From positions 1-28,027 of the forward strand of contig CAZCQG010000028.1 of assembly GCA_964500775.1 (NCBI GenBank): DNA of 28,027 bases, read 5' to 3'. This document shows positions 9,313-17,780 of the stretch, in pieces. The notes beneath the pieces were generated by a model. It saw nothing but the letters and a program-made list of their open reading frames with translations. It did no database searches and had not been told where the DNA came from. Source of the DNA: CAZCQG01 sp964500775 (GTDB lineage Bacteria; Campylobacterota; Campylobacteria; Campylobacterales; CAZCQG01). The position numbers were made by a program, and so were the translations under genes. Position 1 is the stretch's first letter. Each line of letters opens with the position of its first letter.

Positions 9313-10650
9313 TTATAGATGGGTGTCGGATTTGGACAGCGAAGCGCGTGAGCTCTCCCGCACATAGTCCATACCGATGTAAAATTCTTGCATCATTACT
9401 AAAAAGAAGTAGCGCCCAAAGGCGCTTAGCGTACCGTCTTTGGCGATGATACCTAAAAATCTTAGAATCTTTACGCGGCGCAAAATCAACCCCCTAGATT
9501 CTTCGCCTAACTCTTCTATCAAGCGCTCAATATCGGGGAATCCGCCGAAATACTCCACCATCAAGCGGTATTCGACCCTTTGGCTCAAAGTGTATGTTTT
9601 GAATCGCTCCGTCGCGATATTTCCGCTTAGTATAGATTCTTTGTAGCGCTTGAGAGAAAACGTATTTATATACAAAGCACCGTCCAAAAAGCTAAACGAC
9701 CCCGATCCAAGACCGACATACTCGCTATAATCGACGACATACTCATCAAATACGCCTGCATCCTCTTTAGAAAACGACCAAGAGGAGAGGCGCACATATC
9801 CTCGCAACTCCTCCAATATCGCATGATACATACGGTATGTATCTTTATCTTTGAGCGCACCGAGGCTCTTTTCTATCCTTTTTTTGACCGAGGGGGAATA
9901 CATCAGCGGATAGGTTGATATTTGATTCGCTCCCAAAGCAAGCGCCTCTTGCATATCTTTTCGCACCGAATCTTCGCTTTGTTCGGGGATGTTGAAGATA
10001 AAATCGAGATTGACTATCGGGAAATTCTTAATCGCAAGTGCGATTTTTTCTTTTTGTTCTTTGCTAGAGCCAAACTTCTTATACCGCCCGAGTTTTCGTA
10101 ATATCGCATCATCAAACGACTGCACTCCCATAGAAAATCTGTCCACTCGCCCTTTGAGCTTTTCGATAAGAGATTCGTCTATCCTCGGGTCACCCTCGCA
10201 CGTGACCTCTTTGATGCCAAAGAGCGATTTCGCGTAGTCTATGGTTTGCGCCAGCTCATCGGGGAGTACGGTAGTAGTACCACCGCCCACATAGAGCGAG
10301 ACAAAATCGTATCCCAACTCTTTTACGAAAGCGATCTCTTGCCGCAATAGAGAAAAATACTCCCGCGCAGTGGTTTCATTGAAGATAAATTTATTAAAAG
10401 AGCAGTACGGACAGAGGGTATGGCAAAAGGGGATGTGAATATATAGAAGATACTTTTCCCCATCTTTTGGGGGCGGGATGCGGGTGTGTGCGTCGGTGAA
10501 ATCAAACTTCAAAGCTTTTTCGCATTTTTTTCGCATCAAAAAGCGTGCGGCAAAAAGGATCGTTTTTTCCCAAAGGTTTAACGTCGGTTTTGATTCTAGC
10601 TCTAGCGGGGAGGCTTTTTGGAAAATACGATTTGGGTCTATATCACGCAT
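9313..10650 (-). CDS. Radical SAM protein, coproporphyrinogen III oxidase-like (HemN/HemW/HutW superfamily)
   Basis: Iron-sulfur S-adenosylmethionine enzyme, 445 aa. YIHIPFCHTLCPYC carries the CX3CX2C cluster ligands C76, C80 and C83, and VGGGTTTVLP is the SAM-binding glycine motif at about 121-130. The MGVQSFDDAILRKLGR stretch is shared with HemN and HemW. The extra cysteine of true HemN (CX3CX2CXC) is absent: the motif reads CPYCSFN. Oxygen-independent haem synthesis is therefore uncertain. Haem-chaperone (HemW-like) and haem-degrading (HutW/ChuW-like) functions are alternatives, and the length matches HutW/ChuW from memory. It begins directly after the msrQ stop with no intergenic base and has no close ribosome site, suggesting coupled translation. 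MsrQ itself binds haem, which gives a loose functional link. Confidence 0.75.
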   Translation of the reverse strand: MRDIDPNRIFQKASPLELESKPTLNLWEKTILFAARFLMRKKCEKALKFDFTDAHTRIPPPKDGEKYLLYIHIPFCHTLCPYCSFNKFIFNETTAREYFSLLRQEIAFVKELGYDFVSLYVGGGTTTVLPDELAQTIDYAKSLFGIKEVTCEGDPRIDESLIEKLKGRVDRFSMGVQSFDDAILRKLGRYKKFGSSKEQKEKIALAIKNFPIVNLDFIFNIPEQSEDSVRKDMQEALALGANQISTYPLMYSPSVKKRIEKSLGALKDKDTYRMYHAILEELRGYVRLSSWSFSKEDAGVFDEYVVDYSEYVGLGSGSFSFLDGALYINTFSLKRYKESILSGNIATERFKTYTLSQRVEYRLMVEYFGGFPDIERLIEELGEESRGLILRRVKILRFLGIIAKDGTLSAFGRYFFLVMMQEFYIGMDYVRESSRASLSKSDTHL

Positions 10651-11187
10651 TTATTCGGTGTATCTTTTCCTTGTCTTGAGGTAAAAAAGTTTTAGCAAAA
10701 GTATACCTACAGAAAACCCAATTAAAACAATATCATACATATCAAGCACTTTTTGCGAAAGGTAAAAATGGGTGATGATACATGCGTACGCGAGATAGAC
10801 AAGTATGTGCCATTTGTAAAATCTCACAAAAAATATCCTAAAAGAGGTGAGCGTCATAAATAAAAGTATCAAAAATCCGCCGCTCCCTAGATAGATAAAA
10901 GGTTTTTTCACGGTCTCGCCTAAAGCGTACGCTACATCCCCCTCCATATCCAAAATAAAAAAATTGAGAAAATGGATAGATGCGTACAAAAACGCCGTGA
11001 TTCCGAAATACTTTTTATATGCACCCGCCCTACCCCTTGGCGCTATGAGTGAGATGCTTAAGAAAATATACGCCGTATAACCGCTTAGCGTGTAGATGTA
11101 TTTGATGGGATCGTTCACCCCCTCGTTCAGATTCCAAGCCGCATACAAAAACGGTACGGCTAAAAGAAAAAAGAGTGGGTATTTCAA
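10651..11187 (-). CDS. msrQ: MsrQ, haem-binding membrane subunit of periplasmic methionine sulfoxide reductase
   Basis: Integral membrane electron donor of the MsrPQ system, 178 aa. It passes electrons from the quinone pool or cytoplasmic flavins through haem b to the periplasmic molybdoenzyme MsrP. About five to six hydrophobic segments are visible. Histidines in LYASIHFLNFF and YKWHILVYLAYACIITHFYL sit in membrane helices where the family's haem ligands lie. The PRGRAGAYKKYFGI loop after the second helix resembles the ferric-reductase-like domain of YedZ. Its ATG overlaps the msrP stop by 4 bp (ATGA), the standard operon arrangement for this pair. The call is firm because of the partner gene. 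Confidence 0.9.
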   Translation of the reverse strand: MKYPLFFLLAVPFLYAAWNLNEGVNDPIKYIYTLSGYTAYIFLSISLIAPRGRAGAYKKYFGITAFLYASIHFLNFFILDMEGDVAYALGETVKKPFIYLGSGGFLILLFMTLTSFRIFFVRFYKWHILVYLAYACIITHFYLSQKVLDMYDIVLIGFSVGILLLKLFYLKTRKRYTE

Positions 11188-12098
11188 AAATAAAACCCCA
11201 AATCCATCCCTTTGTACAGGTGCGCTACCTCTTTTTCGTAGCCGTTAAACAAGAGCGTCTCTTGCTTAAACAGCTTCCCTAGAATCCGCTCTTTTTTTTG
11301 AGACCATCTCGGATGATCGACGTTTGGATTGACATTGGCGTAGAATCCGTATTCATCAGGATTTGCTTTTTGCCACGTGTTCAGCGGCTCCTCTTTAGTG
11401 AAAGTAATTTTTGCGATAGATTTTATGCTTTTAAATCCATACTTCCACGGCACGACAAGGCGCAACGGTGCGCCGTTTTGATTCGGGAGCTTTTTGCCGT
11501 AGAGTCCGAGCGCGAGGAAGCTTAGATCATGCATCGCCTCATCCATCCGCAAGCCTTCGACATATGGATATTCGATAGCCGCTAAGAATCCACGCTTTTG
11601 GTCGGGAAACTGCTCGGGGTCGTAGAGCGTCTCAAATCGTACGTATTTTGCGCTGCTTAGCGGTCTAGCTTTTTCGATGAGCAGCCGCAGCGGGAATCCA
11701 AGCCACGGCACTACCATCGCCCACCCCTCCACACAGCGGAATCTATAGATGCGCTCCTCTTGCGGGAAGTTTAAAAGCTCTTCTATTCCTATCGTAAAAG
11801 GCTTTTCTACTTCTCCGTCGATTCGCACCTCCCACGGCGAGGTTTTGAGATTTTTGGCTAGCTCTCCGATCCCCTCTTTTTGGGTGGAGTATTCGTAAAA
11901 ATTGATATAGCTTGTGATCTGCTCATAGGTATTGAGCGGCAAATCTTCCTTCGCCGTATTCTCTTGCGCCAACAGCTCCGCCACCGCACCGTTGCCCACA
12001 AGCGCAGCGGCTCCAAGCTTGAGAAACAACCGTCGATTTTCAAACAACCGCTCATCGGTCACGTCGGATGATTTTAGATTCCAAGTTTGTTTTCGCAA
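11184..12098 (-). CDS. msrP: MsrP, periplasmic molybdopterin methionine sulfoxide reductase
   Basis: Catalytic subunit (formerly YedY) that reduces methionine sulfoxide in oxidised periplasmic proteins, 304 aa. The Tat signal has the twin arginine in NRRLFLKLGAAALVG (R22-R23), fitting export of a folded, cofactor-loaded enzyme. The molybdenum-ligating cysteine is in RFRCVEGWAM (C122). The downstream NGAPLRLVVPWKYGFKSIKSI block is a hallmark of the family. Translation starts at TTG (12098), supported by AAAGGG five nt upstream. It lies 25 nt after the beta-propeller gene and overlaps msrQ. Two-subunit MsrPQ repairs damage from hypochlorous acid and other oxidants in the envelope of Gram-negative bacteria. 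Confidence 0.94.
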   Translation of the reverse strand: MRKQTWNLKSSDVTDERLFENRRLFLKLGAAALVGNGAVAELLAQENTAKEDLPLNTYEQITSYINFYEYSTQKEGIGELAKNLKTSPWEVRIDGEVEKPFTIGIEELLNFPQEERIYRFRCVEGWAMVVPWLGFPLRLLIEKARPLSSAKYVRFETLYDPEQFPDQKRGFLAAIEYPYVEGLRMDEAMHDLSFLALGLYGKKLPNQNGAPLRLVVPWKYGFKSIKSIAKITFTKEEPLNTWQKANPDEYGFYANVNPNVDHPRWSQKKERILGKLFKQETLLFNGYEKEVAHLYKGMDLGFYF

Positions 12099-12123
12099 TA
12101 TTGCCCTTTATCGTGTTTTGCCC

Positions 12124-12945
12124 TTATTCTATATCTATTATGTTTACTTTTCCCCCTAGCATCTGCGGCAGATAGAGTTTTTTGGCTTTGGTGTCGATGC
12201 TCAAATCGGCGGCTCCCATAAAGGTATCCAGCGCCAAGATGGAATCTTCTCCGCTTTTTAGATCATACACCCGCACTACGCCTGCTTTTTCAAACCTTAC
12301 CCAGTCGCTAATGTAGATTTTCTCCCCTACTTTTTGCACGCCGTCCAGCACCCCTTCACCGAAGTCTTTGAGGAGCGTTTTTTTGCCGCTTTTGGTATCG
12401 ATGACGCTAAGAGTCCCTTTGGGATAGGTCACGGCGTAGAGTTTCCCTTTTTCATAATATAGTCCGTTTGCCCCTTCAAGGTCGGCGAGTTTTTTGTAGC
12501 TCTGATTCTTGATATTTACCGCATAGACTGCTCCGAGGTCGGTGGCGCTCACATAGAGGGTGTTTTTCCCCGCAGCGGTAACGTCGTTCAAAAACACCGT
12601 CCCCTCGAATCGCAGAGCAAACACCTCATTTTTGGTTGTAATATCAAACCCTTTGAGCGTATCGACATCCGCGATATACAGCACATCCCCGATTAGCGCG
12701 CTCCCTTTTGGCGCATCTAGTCCGTCGATAAAATGCATCTCTTTCACAAAGCCGTTTGTATCCAAAAGGCTGATAAATCCATCCCCGTCTTTTTCACTAG
12801 GTTTTAACTCCTTCCCGACATTGCTGACAAACACCCCTTTCTCGCTCACGAGTGCGGATTCGGGCGAACTAAATCCGCCCACTTCGATATTTTGCGCCAA
12901 AGCTAGAGACGCCACGACAGCGAGACTCGATACAACTTTTTTCAT
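12124..12945 (-). CDS. Secreted beta-propeller protein, SMP-30/gluconolactonase-like
   Basis: Periplasmic protein of 273 aa with a Sec signal peptide (KKVVSSLAVVASLALA, cleavage about residue 17). Six-bladed propeller-like repeats follow, with blades such as GVFVSNVG, DVLYIADVDTLKGFD, NTLYVSATDLGAVYAV, GKLYAVTYPKGTLSVID and EKIYISDWV. This is the pattern of SMP-30/gluconolactonase/LRE and NHL-type proteins. Whether it is an enzyme is unclear: I cannot place a full set of metal ligands, so a binding or scaffolding role is possible. AAGGAG precedes the ATG and TATAAT (complement of 12973-12978) lies about 30 bp upstream. It is the first gene of the run that continues into msrPQ, so a role in periplasmic repair or redox stress is a reasonable inference, not shown. 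Confidence 0.72.
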   Translation of the reverse strand: MKKVVSSLAVVASLALAQNIEVGGFSSPESALVSEKGVFVSNVGKELKPSEKDGDGFISLLDTNGFVKEMHFIDGLDAPKGSALIGDVLYIADVDTLKGFDITTKNEVFALRFEGTVFLNDVTAAGKNTLYVSATDLGAVYAVNIKNQSYKKLADLEGANGLYYEKGKLYAVTYPKGTLSVIDTKSGKKTLLKDFGEGVLDGVQKVGEKIYISDWVRFEKAGVVRVYDLKSGEDSILALDTFMGAADLSIDTKAKKLYLPQMLGGKVNIIDIE

Positions 12946-12972
12946 AAAACTCCTTTTGTGTTGTTTTATGGG

Positions 12973-12978
12973 ATTATA
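12973..12978 (-). promoter_or_regulatory. Likely -10 element of the propeller-msrPQ operon
   Basis: TATAAT on the minus strand, 28 bp upstream of the propeller gene's start codon, in the 69-bp gap after the AraC-type regulator gene. No strong -35 is seen, as is usual in Campylobacterota. An AraC-type activator could supply the missing -35 function. Confidence 0.5.
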
Positions 12979-13014
12979 GTGTGGATTTAAGAGGACTTGT
13001 TTGTCTGTGAGGTT

Positions 13015-13863
13015 TTATTTCTTATCTATAGAGCTCGGTACATACCCGTAAAGCTCCTTGTAGAGTCGTGTAAAATGGGCATGCGTTTTAAATCCTGCCG
13101 TGATAGCGGCTAATCCTACGTCATATCCCATTTTTTCTATGAGGAATCTCCCTTTTTCTAGCCGCTTTTTTTGTATCCATTTTTTGGGTGTAGTATCAAA
13201 GCTCTTTTGAAATTCACTCTTGAAGGCACTTAAACTTCGACCGCTAAGGGCTGCTAATTCTTTTAGCTCCAAGTCGCGCTCGAAGTTGCTCTCCATAAAG
13301 CTTTTGAGGTCGCTTTTGCTAAACAGGGCGGAGCGGAAAAATCCGATGAAGTCCTCGCTATCCTCGCTCCCTAGGAGTAGCAGTATCAGCTCTTTGAGTT
13401 TGAGGAGCAAAAGCTCTTCGCTAAATTCGGGGCGCTCTTGCAGAAAAAGAAGCAAAGAATCGGCGTTGGCTTTGATAAAGGGATTGAGCTTGACCTTGAA
13501 AAAATTGCGACCGTTTTTGACTTTAAGCGGCGTGTTTTTAAAAGGCATCTCCGAAAAGAGGCGTGCGCTTAGATAATCATCGAAAAATACCAAAAGGCAC
13601 GAGTACTCCTCCTCCCCGACCACTTCACTCATGAGGTACTCCCCTTTGGCGAGGAAAAACGCCTCGCCCGCCCGCACCTCCACGTCGCCGCTTGCGGTGT
13701 GGAGTACCTTGGTGCCGGAGTAGACGATATTTAAGAGATTTTGGGAGATGATACTCTCATGCTTGTAGTTGTTACAGAGCGTGCAGTATTTCGCCATCAC
13801 GATTCCTTTAGTCTCTATCGTGTCTTGTTTGTGGTATTCTTTGAGGTATTGTAATGCATCCAT
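13015..13863 (-). CDS. AraC-family transcriptional regulator (ExsA-like N-terminus)
   Basis: DNA-binding regulator of 282 aa. The C-terminal ~95 residues hold two helix-turn-helix motifs: LELKELAALSGRSLSAFKSEFQKSF, then YDVGLAAITAGFKTHAHFTRLYKELYG. The N-terminal half has a cupin-like sensing domain with ASGDVEVRAGEAFFLAKGEY. A CTLC cysteine pair sits near residues 26-29 just before that domain and could bind metal or respond to redox state; this is only a possibility. Tandem ATGs occur at 13866 and 13863, and I chose the second because AAAGGA is better spaced. It is transcribed towards the propeller-msrPQ run and divergently from the kinase at 13917, with 53 bp between start codons. Both are candidate targets. 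Confidence 0.85.
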   Translation of the reverse strand: MDALQYLKEYHKQDTIETKGIVMAKYCTLCNNYKHESIISQNLLNIVYSGTKVLHTASGDVEVRAGEAFFLAKGEYLMSEVVGEEEYSCLLVFFDDYLSARLFSEMPFKNTPLKVKNGRNFFKVKLNPFIKANADSLLLFLQERPEFSEELLLLKLKELILLLLGSEDSEDFIGFFRSALFSKSDLKSFMESNFERDLELKELAALSGRSLSAFKSEFQKSFDTTPKKWIQKKRLEKGRFLIEKMGYDVGLAAITAGFKTHAHFTRLYKELYGYVPSSIDKK

Positions 13864-13878
13864 CATTTTCCTTTTGGA

Positions 13879-13884
13879 TATAAT
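13879..13884 (+). promoter_or_regulatory. -10 element for the Cache kinase gene
   Basis: TATAAT 32 bp upstream of the GTG start at 13917, inside the short divergent region. The complementary strand reads ATTATA, so a minus-strand TATTAT-type -10 for the AraC gene may overlap it. If so, the two promoters would compete for the same bases. Confidence 0.5.
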
Positions 13885-13916
13885 ACAAGCAGACTCTTGA
13901 AATTAAAAGGGAAATA

Positions 13917-15752
13917 GTGAAGCACTTATCTCTCTCCATTAAGTCAAAAGTGACCCTTACGGTGTTACTGCTTTTTATCGTCTCTATATGGGGGGCGGTA
14001 TTTTATATAGATTCTTTACTGAAAAAAAGTGTGCAAAGCGAGATAGCAAACTTTCAAATTAGCTCCTTAAACGCCCTCAAATACTCCGTTGAAAAAGATA
14101 TATCTTTTAGTTTGCAGACCGTGACCCATCTCGCCCGCTATCTTCCTTCCGAGCTTTTAAACGACATCCCGGAACTCCAGCGCTACCTCGATGAGCGGAT
14201 GAACATCCAAGAGGGGTTGTTTGACACGGGTATCCACATCTGCTCACGCGATGGAATGACACTCGTCGAGACCCCGCGCACTGGAGCGGTGGGGATAAAC
14301 TACGGTGATAGGAAATATTTCAAAACCGTGCTTGCCACGGGGAAACCCTACATCTCCGAACCCGTCATCGGCAAGCTCATCAAAAAACCTTTTATGACCG
14401 TCACCGCGCCGATCTTTGATAAAGACGAAAATATCACCGGAGTAGTGATCGGAATCATCGGACTTATGAAAGGGGCATTTTTGACGCAAATAGCCCAAAA
14501 TGACTTCGGGGAAAAAGGGGAGGTGTATCTATTTTCCTTGCGGGACGGTCTTTTTATCAAAGGGTACCAAAACACACTATCCCTCCAAAAAATAGCGGGT
14601 TCAAAAGAGGAGAGGCTCTTTAAGAAGTACATAGAGGGGCTAGAAGGCTCTTCGATAGAACAAGACGGCAGCGGAGAGGCGATGCTTATTTCAGGCGTAA
14701 AGATGCTTGATGGAGACTGGCTTATCGGAGCAAGCCTCCCCGCAAAAGAGGCATTTTCCCTCATAAGGATGTTAGAGCGCAATATCCTCTACGCCGTCAC
14801 GTTTGCGACACTTTTGACGCTCTTGCTTGTATGGTATCTCTTGCACACCCTCCTCAAACCGCTTCTTCTGACTGCTAACCAAATAAAAGCTATGTCGGCA
14901 AGCGGTATGGAACTAGCCACGATAAAGGGGCATACGCGTGATGAGATAGGGGTGCTTATCGAGAGCTTTAACGTATTGCAGCGGAAGCGGAAAAAATTAG
15001 AAGAGAGTCTTATCGCCCAAAACGAGGAGTTACACAAATCAAAAGAGCAATTGCTTATGTTTGAGCGGGCACGGAGAATCTCAATAATGGAGCTACTACA
15101 CAACATCGCACACCAATGGCGACAACCGCTCAATGTCGTAGGAATCAGGCTCTCTAATATAGAGGATTCATTGGAAATATCGGACAAGCAGAATCAGCAA
15201 GAGATAAACAGCATCAAAAGTGAGATTGAAGAGCTCTCTAATGTCATTACGAAATTTAGTTCGTTTTATCACAAATACCAAGATACCGGCAGGGCAGACC
15301 TCAAAAACATCATTCACGATAGTCTCTCTCTTTTTGATTTCAAAAGTTTGTACGACTACACTATAGAATCTGCAATAGATGAGGATATTTTTATAGAAGC
15401 AAACGAAAGTATTTTTGCAGAGATTCTCTCCGCGATGATAAACAACTCCTTAGAAATTGGCGAAAATAGAGAAATCAAAGATATACGGATAAAAATAACC
15501 GCTTGCAAAAGAGACGGCAACGCCGAGATTCGACTTTCGGATAATTGCGGCGGCATAGAGAGCGAACTACGCACTATTCTTTTTGATCCCTATACCACTA
15601 CCCACTTCAAGCACAGAGGAAAAGGATTGGGGCTTTTTATGGTCAAAAAAGCGGTAGAAGATGACCTTAAGGGAGAAATAACCGTCGACAATATCGAAGA
15701 GGGGGCGGAATTTTTGATAAAAATACCCCTAGCCGACGATCTAAGCACATAG
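13917..15752 (+). CDS. dCache-domain sensor histidine kinase
   Basis: Membrane kinase of 611 aa. GTG start with AAGGG at 6-7 nt. TM1 is at about 12-32 and a large extracytoplasmic double-Cache region at about 33-285, with the typical INYGDRKYFKTVLATGKPYISEPV and MTVTAPIFDKDENITGVVIGII stretches. TM2 is at about 290-312, then a HAMP-like segment and coiled coil. The H-box HNIAHQWRQPLN has His399. The N-box is MINNSLEIG, G1 is DNCGGI, and DPYTTTHFKHRGKGLGLFMV covers the F and G2 boxes. All catalytic motifs are present. No response regulator is adjacent, so it is an orphan here. The dCache family binds small organic ligands; which one is unknown. The gene ends 12 bp inside the convergent DUF2461 gene. 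Confidence 0.92.
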   Translation: MKHLSLSIKSKVTLTVLLLFIVSIWGAVFYIDSLLKKSVQSEIANFQISSLNALKYSVEKDISFSLQTVTHLARYLPSELLNDIPELQRYLDERMNIQEGLFDTGIHICSRDGMTLVETPRTGAVGINYGDRKYFKTVLATGKPYISEPVIGKLIKKPFMTVTAPIFDKDENITGVVIGIIGLMKGAFLTQIAQNDFGEKGEVYLFSLRDGLFIKGYQNTLSLQKIAGSKEERLFKKYIEGLEGSSIEQDGSGEAMLISGVKMLDGDWLIGASLPAKEAFSLIRMLERNILYAVTFATLLTLLLVWYLLHTLLKPLLLTANQIKAMSASGMELATIKGHTRDEIGVLIESFNVLQRKRKKLEESLIAQNEELHKSKEQLLMFERARRISIMELLHNIAHQWRQPLNVVGIRLSNIEDSLEISDKQNQQEINSIKSEIEELSNVITKFSSFYHKYQDTGRADLKNIIHDSLSLFDFKSLYDYTIESAIDEDIFIEANESIFAEILSAMINNSLEIGENREIKDIRIKITACKRDGNAEIRLSDNCGGIESELRTILFDPYTTTHFKHRGKGLGLFMVKKAVEDDLKGEITVDNIEEGAEFLIKIPLADDLST

Positions 15753-16356
15753 CGTCAAAAGTCTATATAAATCGGCTAATAAATCAAAATCATTTATGAG
15801 TTTGCCGACGAGTTTTGCCGAAAACATATCCTCGTTTACCGCCTCGCGACGTATCAAATAAAAGCTTTTTTTGTTGTACCACGGGGCAATATTTTCGGGA
15901 AAATCGCCTAGTTTTCTTTTGTATTCTTCCCCTTCGAGCGCAAAGCGCCCTTTTGTAAAAAAAGCAGTCGCCAATGTGAATTTTTCGGGCGTTTCATCTA
16001 TGATAGCTCGAAATCTCCCCATACTCTCTTTGTTTGCTTGATAAAACCCCATACCGTGTGACGTACCTCGTGGAGAGAGCTCAAAAAAATAGGCAGGGAA
16101 GCTCTGCCACTCGGGATTTTTACGCTTATACGTGATCCAAATACGGTCGCGGTAAAGCGACTTATCCTTTGAGAATCTAACATCGCGGTGGATACGAGAG
16201 ATGATCTTTCTGGGTTCGATTACAAACTGCGAATCGATAGATGCCATAAATTCGCCCAAATCAAAAGCCAAGTCACGCATAGGAGACAATACGAGCCTTT
16301 CGTATGAATCCTTATGCGCACCGTACCATTCACGATCGTTTCGCGCCTGCAATTCC
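15741..16356 (-). CDS. DUF2461 family protein, 5' end lost in scaffold gap
   Basis: The visible 204 residues match the DUF2461 family, a conserved bacterial and eukaryotic family of unknown function (usually around 220 aa). Features are NDREWYGAHKDSYE near the start of what is visible, then RKIISRIHRDVRFSKDKSLYRDRIWI, ELSPRGTSHGMGFYQ and a C-terminal region. Only roughly ten to twenty N-terminal residues seem to be missing. The frame runs through the N block into leuA only because 100 N happens to preserve frame; it is not evidence of a fusion. The stop overlaps the convergent kinase gene. Confidence 0.82.
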
Positions 16357-16456
16357 NNNNNNNNNNNNNNNNNNNNNNNNNNNNNNNNNNNNNNNNNNNN
16401 NNNNNNNNNNNNNNNNNNNNNNNNNNNNNNNNNNNNNNNNNNNNNNNNNNNNNNNN
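16357..16456. other. Assembly gap, 100 N
   Basis: Exactly 100 unknown bases, the conventional placeholder for a scaffold join of unknown length. On the minus strand, leuA lacks its 3' end on one side and the DUF2461 gene lacks its 5' end on the other. Both flanks belong to coding sequence, so the real missing piece is likely several hundred bases: the LeuA regulatory domain plus the start of DUF2461. Confidence 0.98.
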
Positions 16457-17741
16457 AAATCTCAAGAATCTCTTCCGCCTCTAGCTCACCGCCTTTTGCC
16501 TCGCCTGCCTCTTGCACCGCTTGGACAAGCGTTTGGCGTATTGCTTCTTGCGCTTCTATACCGAAATGCTCTTTGAGGAGGTAAAAAATACCGCTTTTGC
16601 CCGATTGGGAATTGATACGTATCGCGTCTTTATACTCTCGCTTGATGTCTCGCGGGTCTATGGGGAGATAGGGGACTTCCCAGCTCCCGCCTCCCTTTTC
16701 TCTGTGCCGCTCTAGCCCCTTTTTGATAGCATCTTGATGCGTCCCCGAAAATGCCGTATAGATCATCGCTCCGACATATGGGTGTCGGGGCGGAATAGCA
16801 GCGTTCGTAAGAGCGGAGACATTTTTGAGTATTGCATCTATCGATTCTAAGTGCAACTGCGGGTCTATCCCTTGAGAGTATAAATTAAACGCCAAGGTAA
16901 CAAGATCGACGTTCCCTGCCCGTTCACCATTCCCAAGGAGCGTCCCCTCTACCCGATCCGCACCTGCGAGCATCGCGCACTCGGCACTTGCTACCGCACA
17001 CCCTCTGTCATTGTGGGGATGGACGCTTAATATCACGTTTTCTCTATGGCGTATCCGCTCCGACATCCATTCGATTCTATCGGCATAGACGTTTGGCATA
17101 CACGCTTCTAGGGTATTGGGGAGATTGAGTATCATTTTTTTCTCGGGCGTGGGCTGCCAAGCATCGATGACTGCGTTGCTTATCTCTAGCGCAAACTCTA
17201 TTTCGGTCTGCGAAAAGCTCTCGGGCGAATACTCAAATACAACCTCCCCCGCAAACTCTTTTGCGCACGCTTTGATCGTCTCTACCCCTTCTAGCGCGAG
17301 GGCGATTATCTCCTTTTTTGTCCGCTTAAAAACGACTTCGCGTTGGTTGGCGGCGGTGGGATTATAGAGGTGCATAATGATCTTTTTCGCCCCCTGCAAT
17401 GCCTCAAAACTCCTTTTTATATGGCGCTCTATCGATGGAGTGAGCACGCCGATAGCGACATCTTTTGGAACAAGCCCCTCTTCTATGAGCCTCCTACAAA
17501 AGGTAAACTCGACCGTAGAAGCACTCGGATACGCAACCTCAATCTCTTTAAACCCCATCGAAAGGAGCAATTGAAAGTAGGCGATTTTTTGTGATACGTC
17601 CATCGGGCGCGCTAATGCTTGATTGCCGTCTCTAAGATCCGTACTCGCCCAAATAGGAGCTTTGTAGAGTATGTTGTCGCACCATTTTCTATTTTCTAAC
17701 ATAAAAATAGGGTAGCCTTTATATTTGTTATATTTTTGCAT
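16457..17741 (-). CDS. leuA: 2-isopropylmalate synthase (type 2 LeuA), 3' end lost in scaffold gap
   Basis: First committed enzyme of leucine biosynthesis; it condenses acetyl-CoA with 2-oxoisovalerate. The visible 428 residues cover the TIM-barrel catalytic domain and the start of the linker. DLRDGNQAL (R37, D38) opens the active site, SVHPHNDRG holds the metal-binding H241 and H243, and GNGERAGN begins at about 270. YLPIDPRDIKREYKDAIRINSQSGKSG matches the longer type 2 branch known from actinobacteria (TIGR00970 type). The C-terminal LeuA_dimer domain, which binds feedback leucine, falls into the N run. ATG at 17741 is preceded by AAGGA at about 7 nt. The 100-bp space upstream of the leucine-rich leader's stop codon and the leader itself suggest attenuation control. 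Confidence 0.93.
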
Positions 17742-17780
17742 AGTTATATCCTTGATGATTCTTAATATATTTATTACGAA

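Noticed and set aside
9303..9365. Longer TetR protein starting at 9365
   Set aside because: It would overlap the radical SAM gene by over 50 bp, adds an N-terminus unlike TetR proteins, and the TTG at 9302 has a well-placed ribosome site.
12124..12945. Calling the beta-propeller protein a gluconolactonase enzyme
   Set aside because: The fold pattern fits, but a full set of metal-binding catalytic residues could not be placed, so only the fold-level name is used.
13860..13920. Joint two-component system formed by the AraC regulator and the divergent kinase
   Set aside because: The AraC protein has no receiver domain with a phospho-accepting Asp, so it cannot be the kinase's direct partner.
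14244..15187. Minus-strand frames of 84-144 codons inside the second Cache kinase
   Set aside because: Antisense to intact kinase domains, with no ribosome sites or recognisable motifs.
15741..17741. A single 666-residue LeuA-DUF2461 fusion protein
   Set aside because: The frame is continuous only through 100 placeholder N; the two halves are complete-looking pieces of separate families missing their facing ends.
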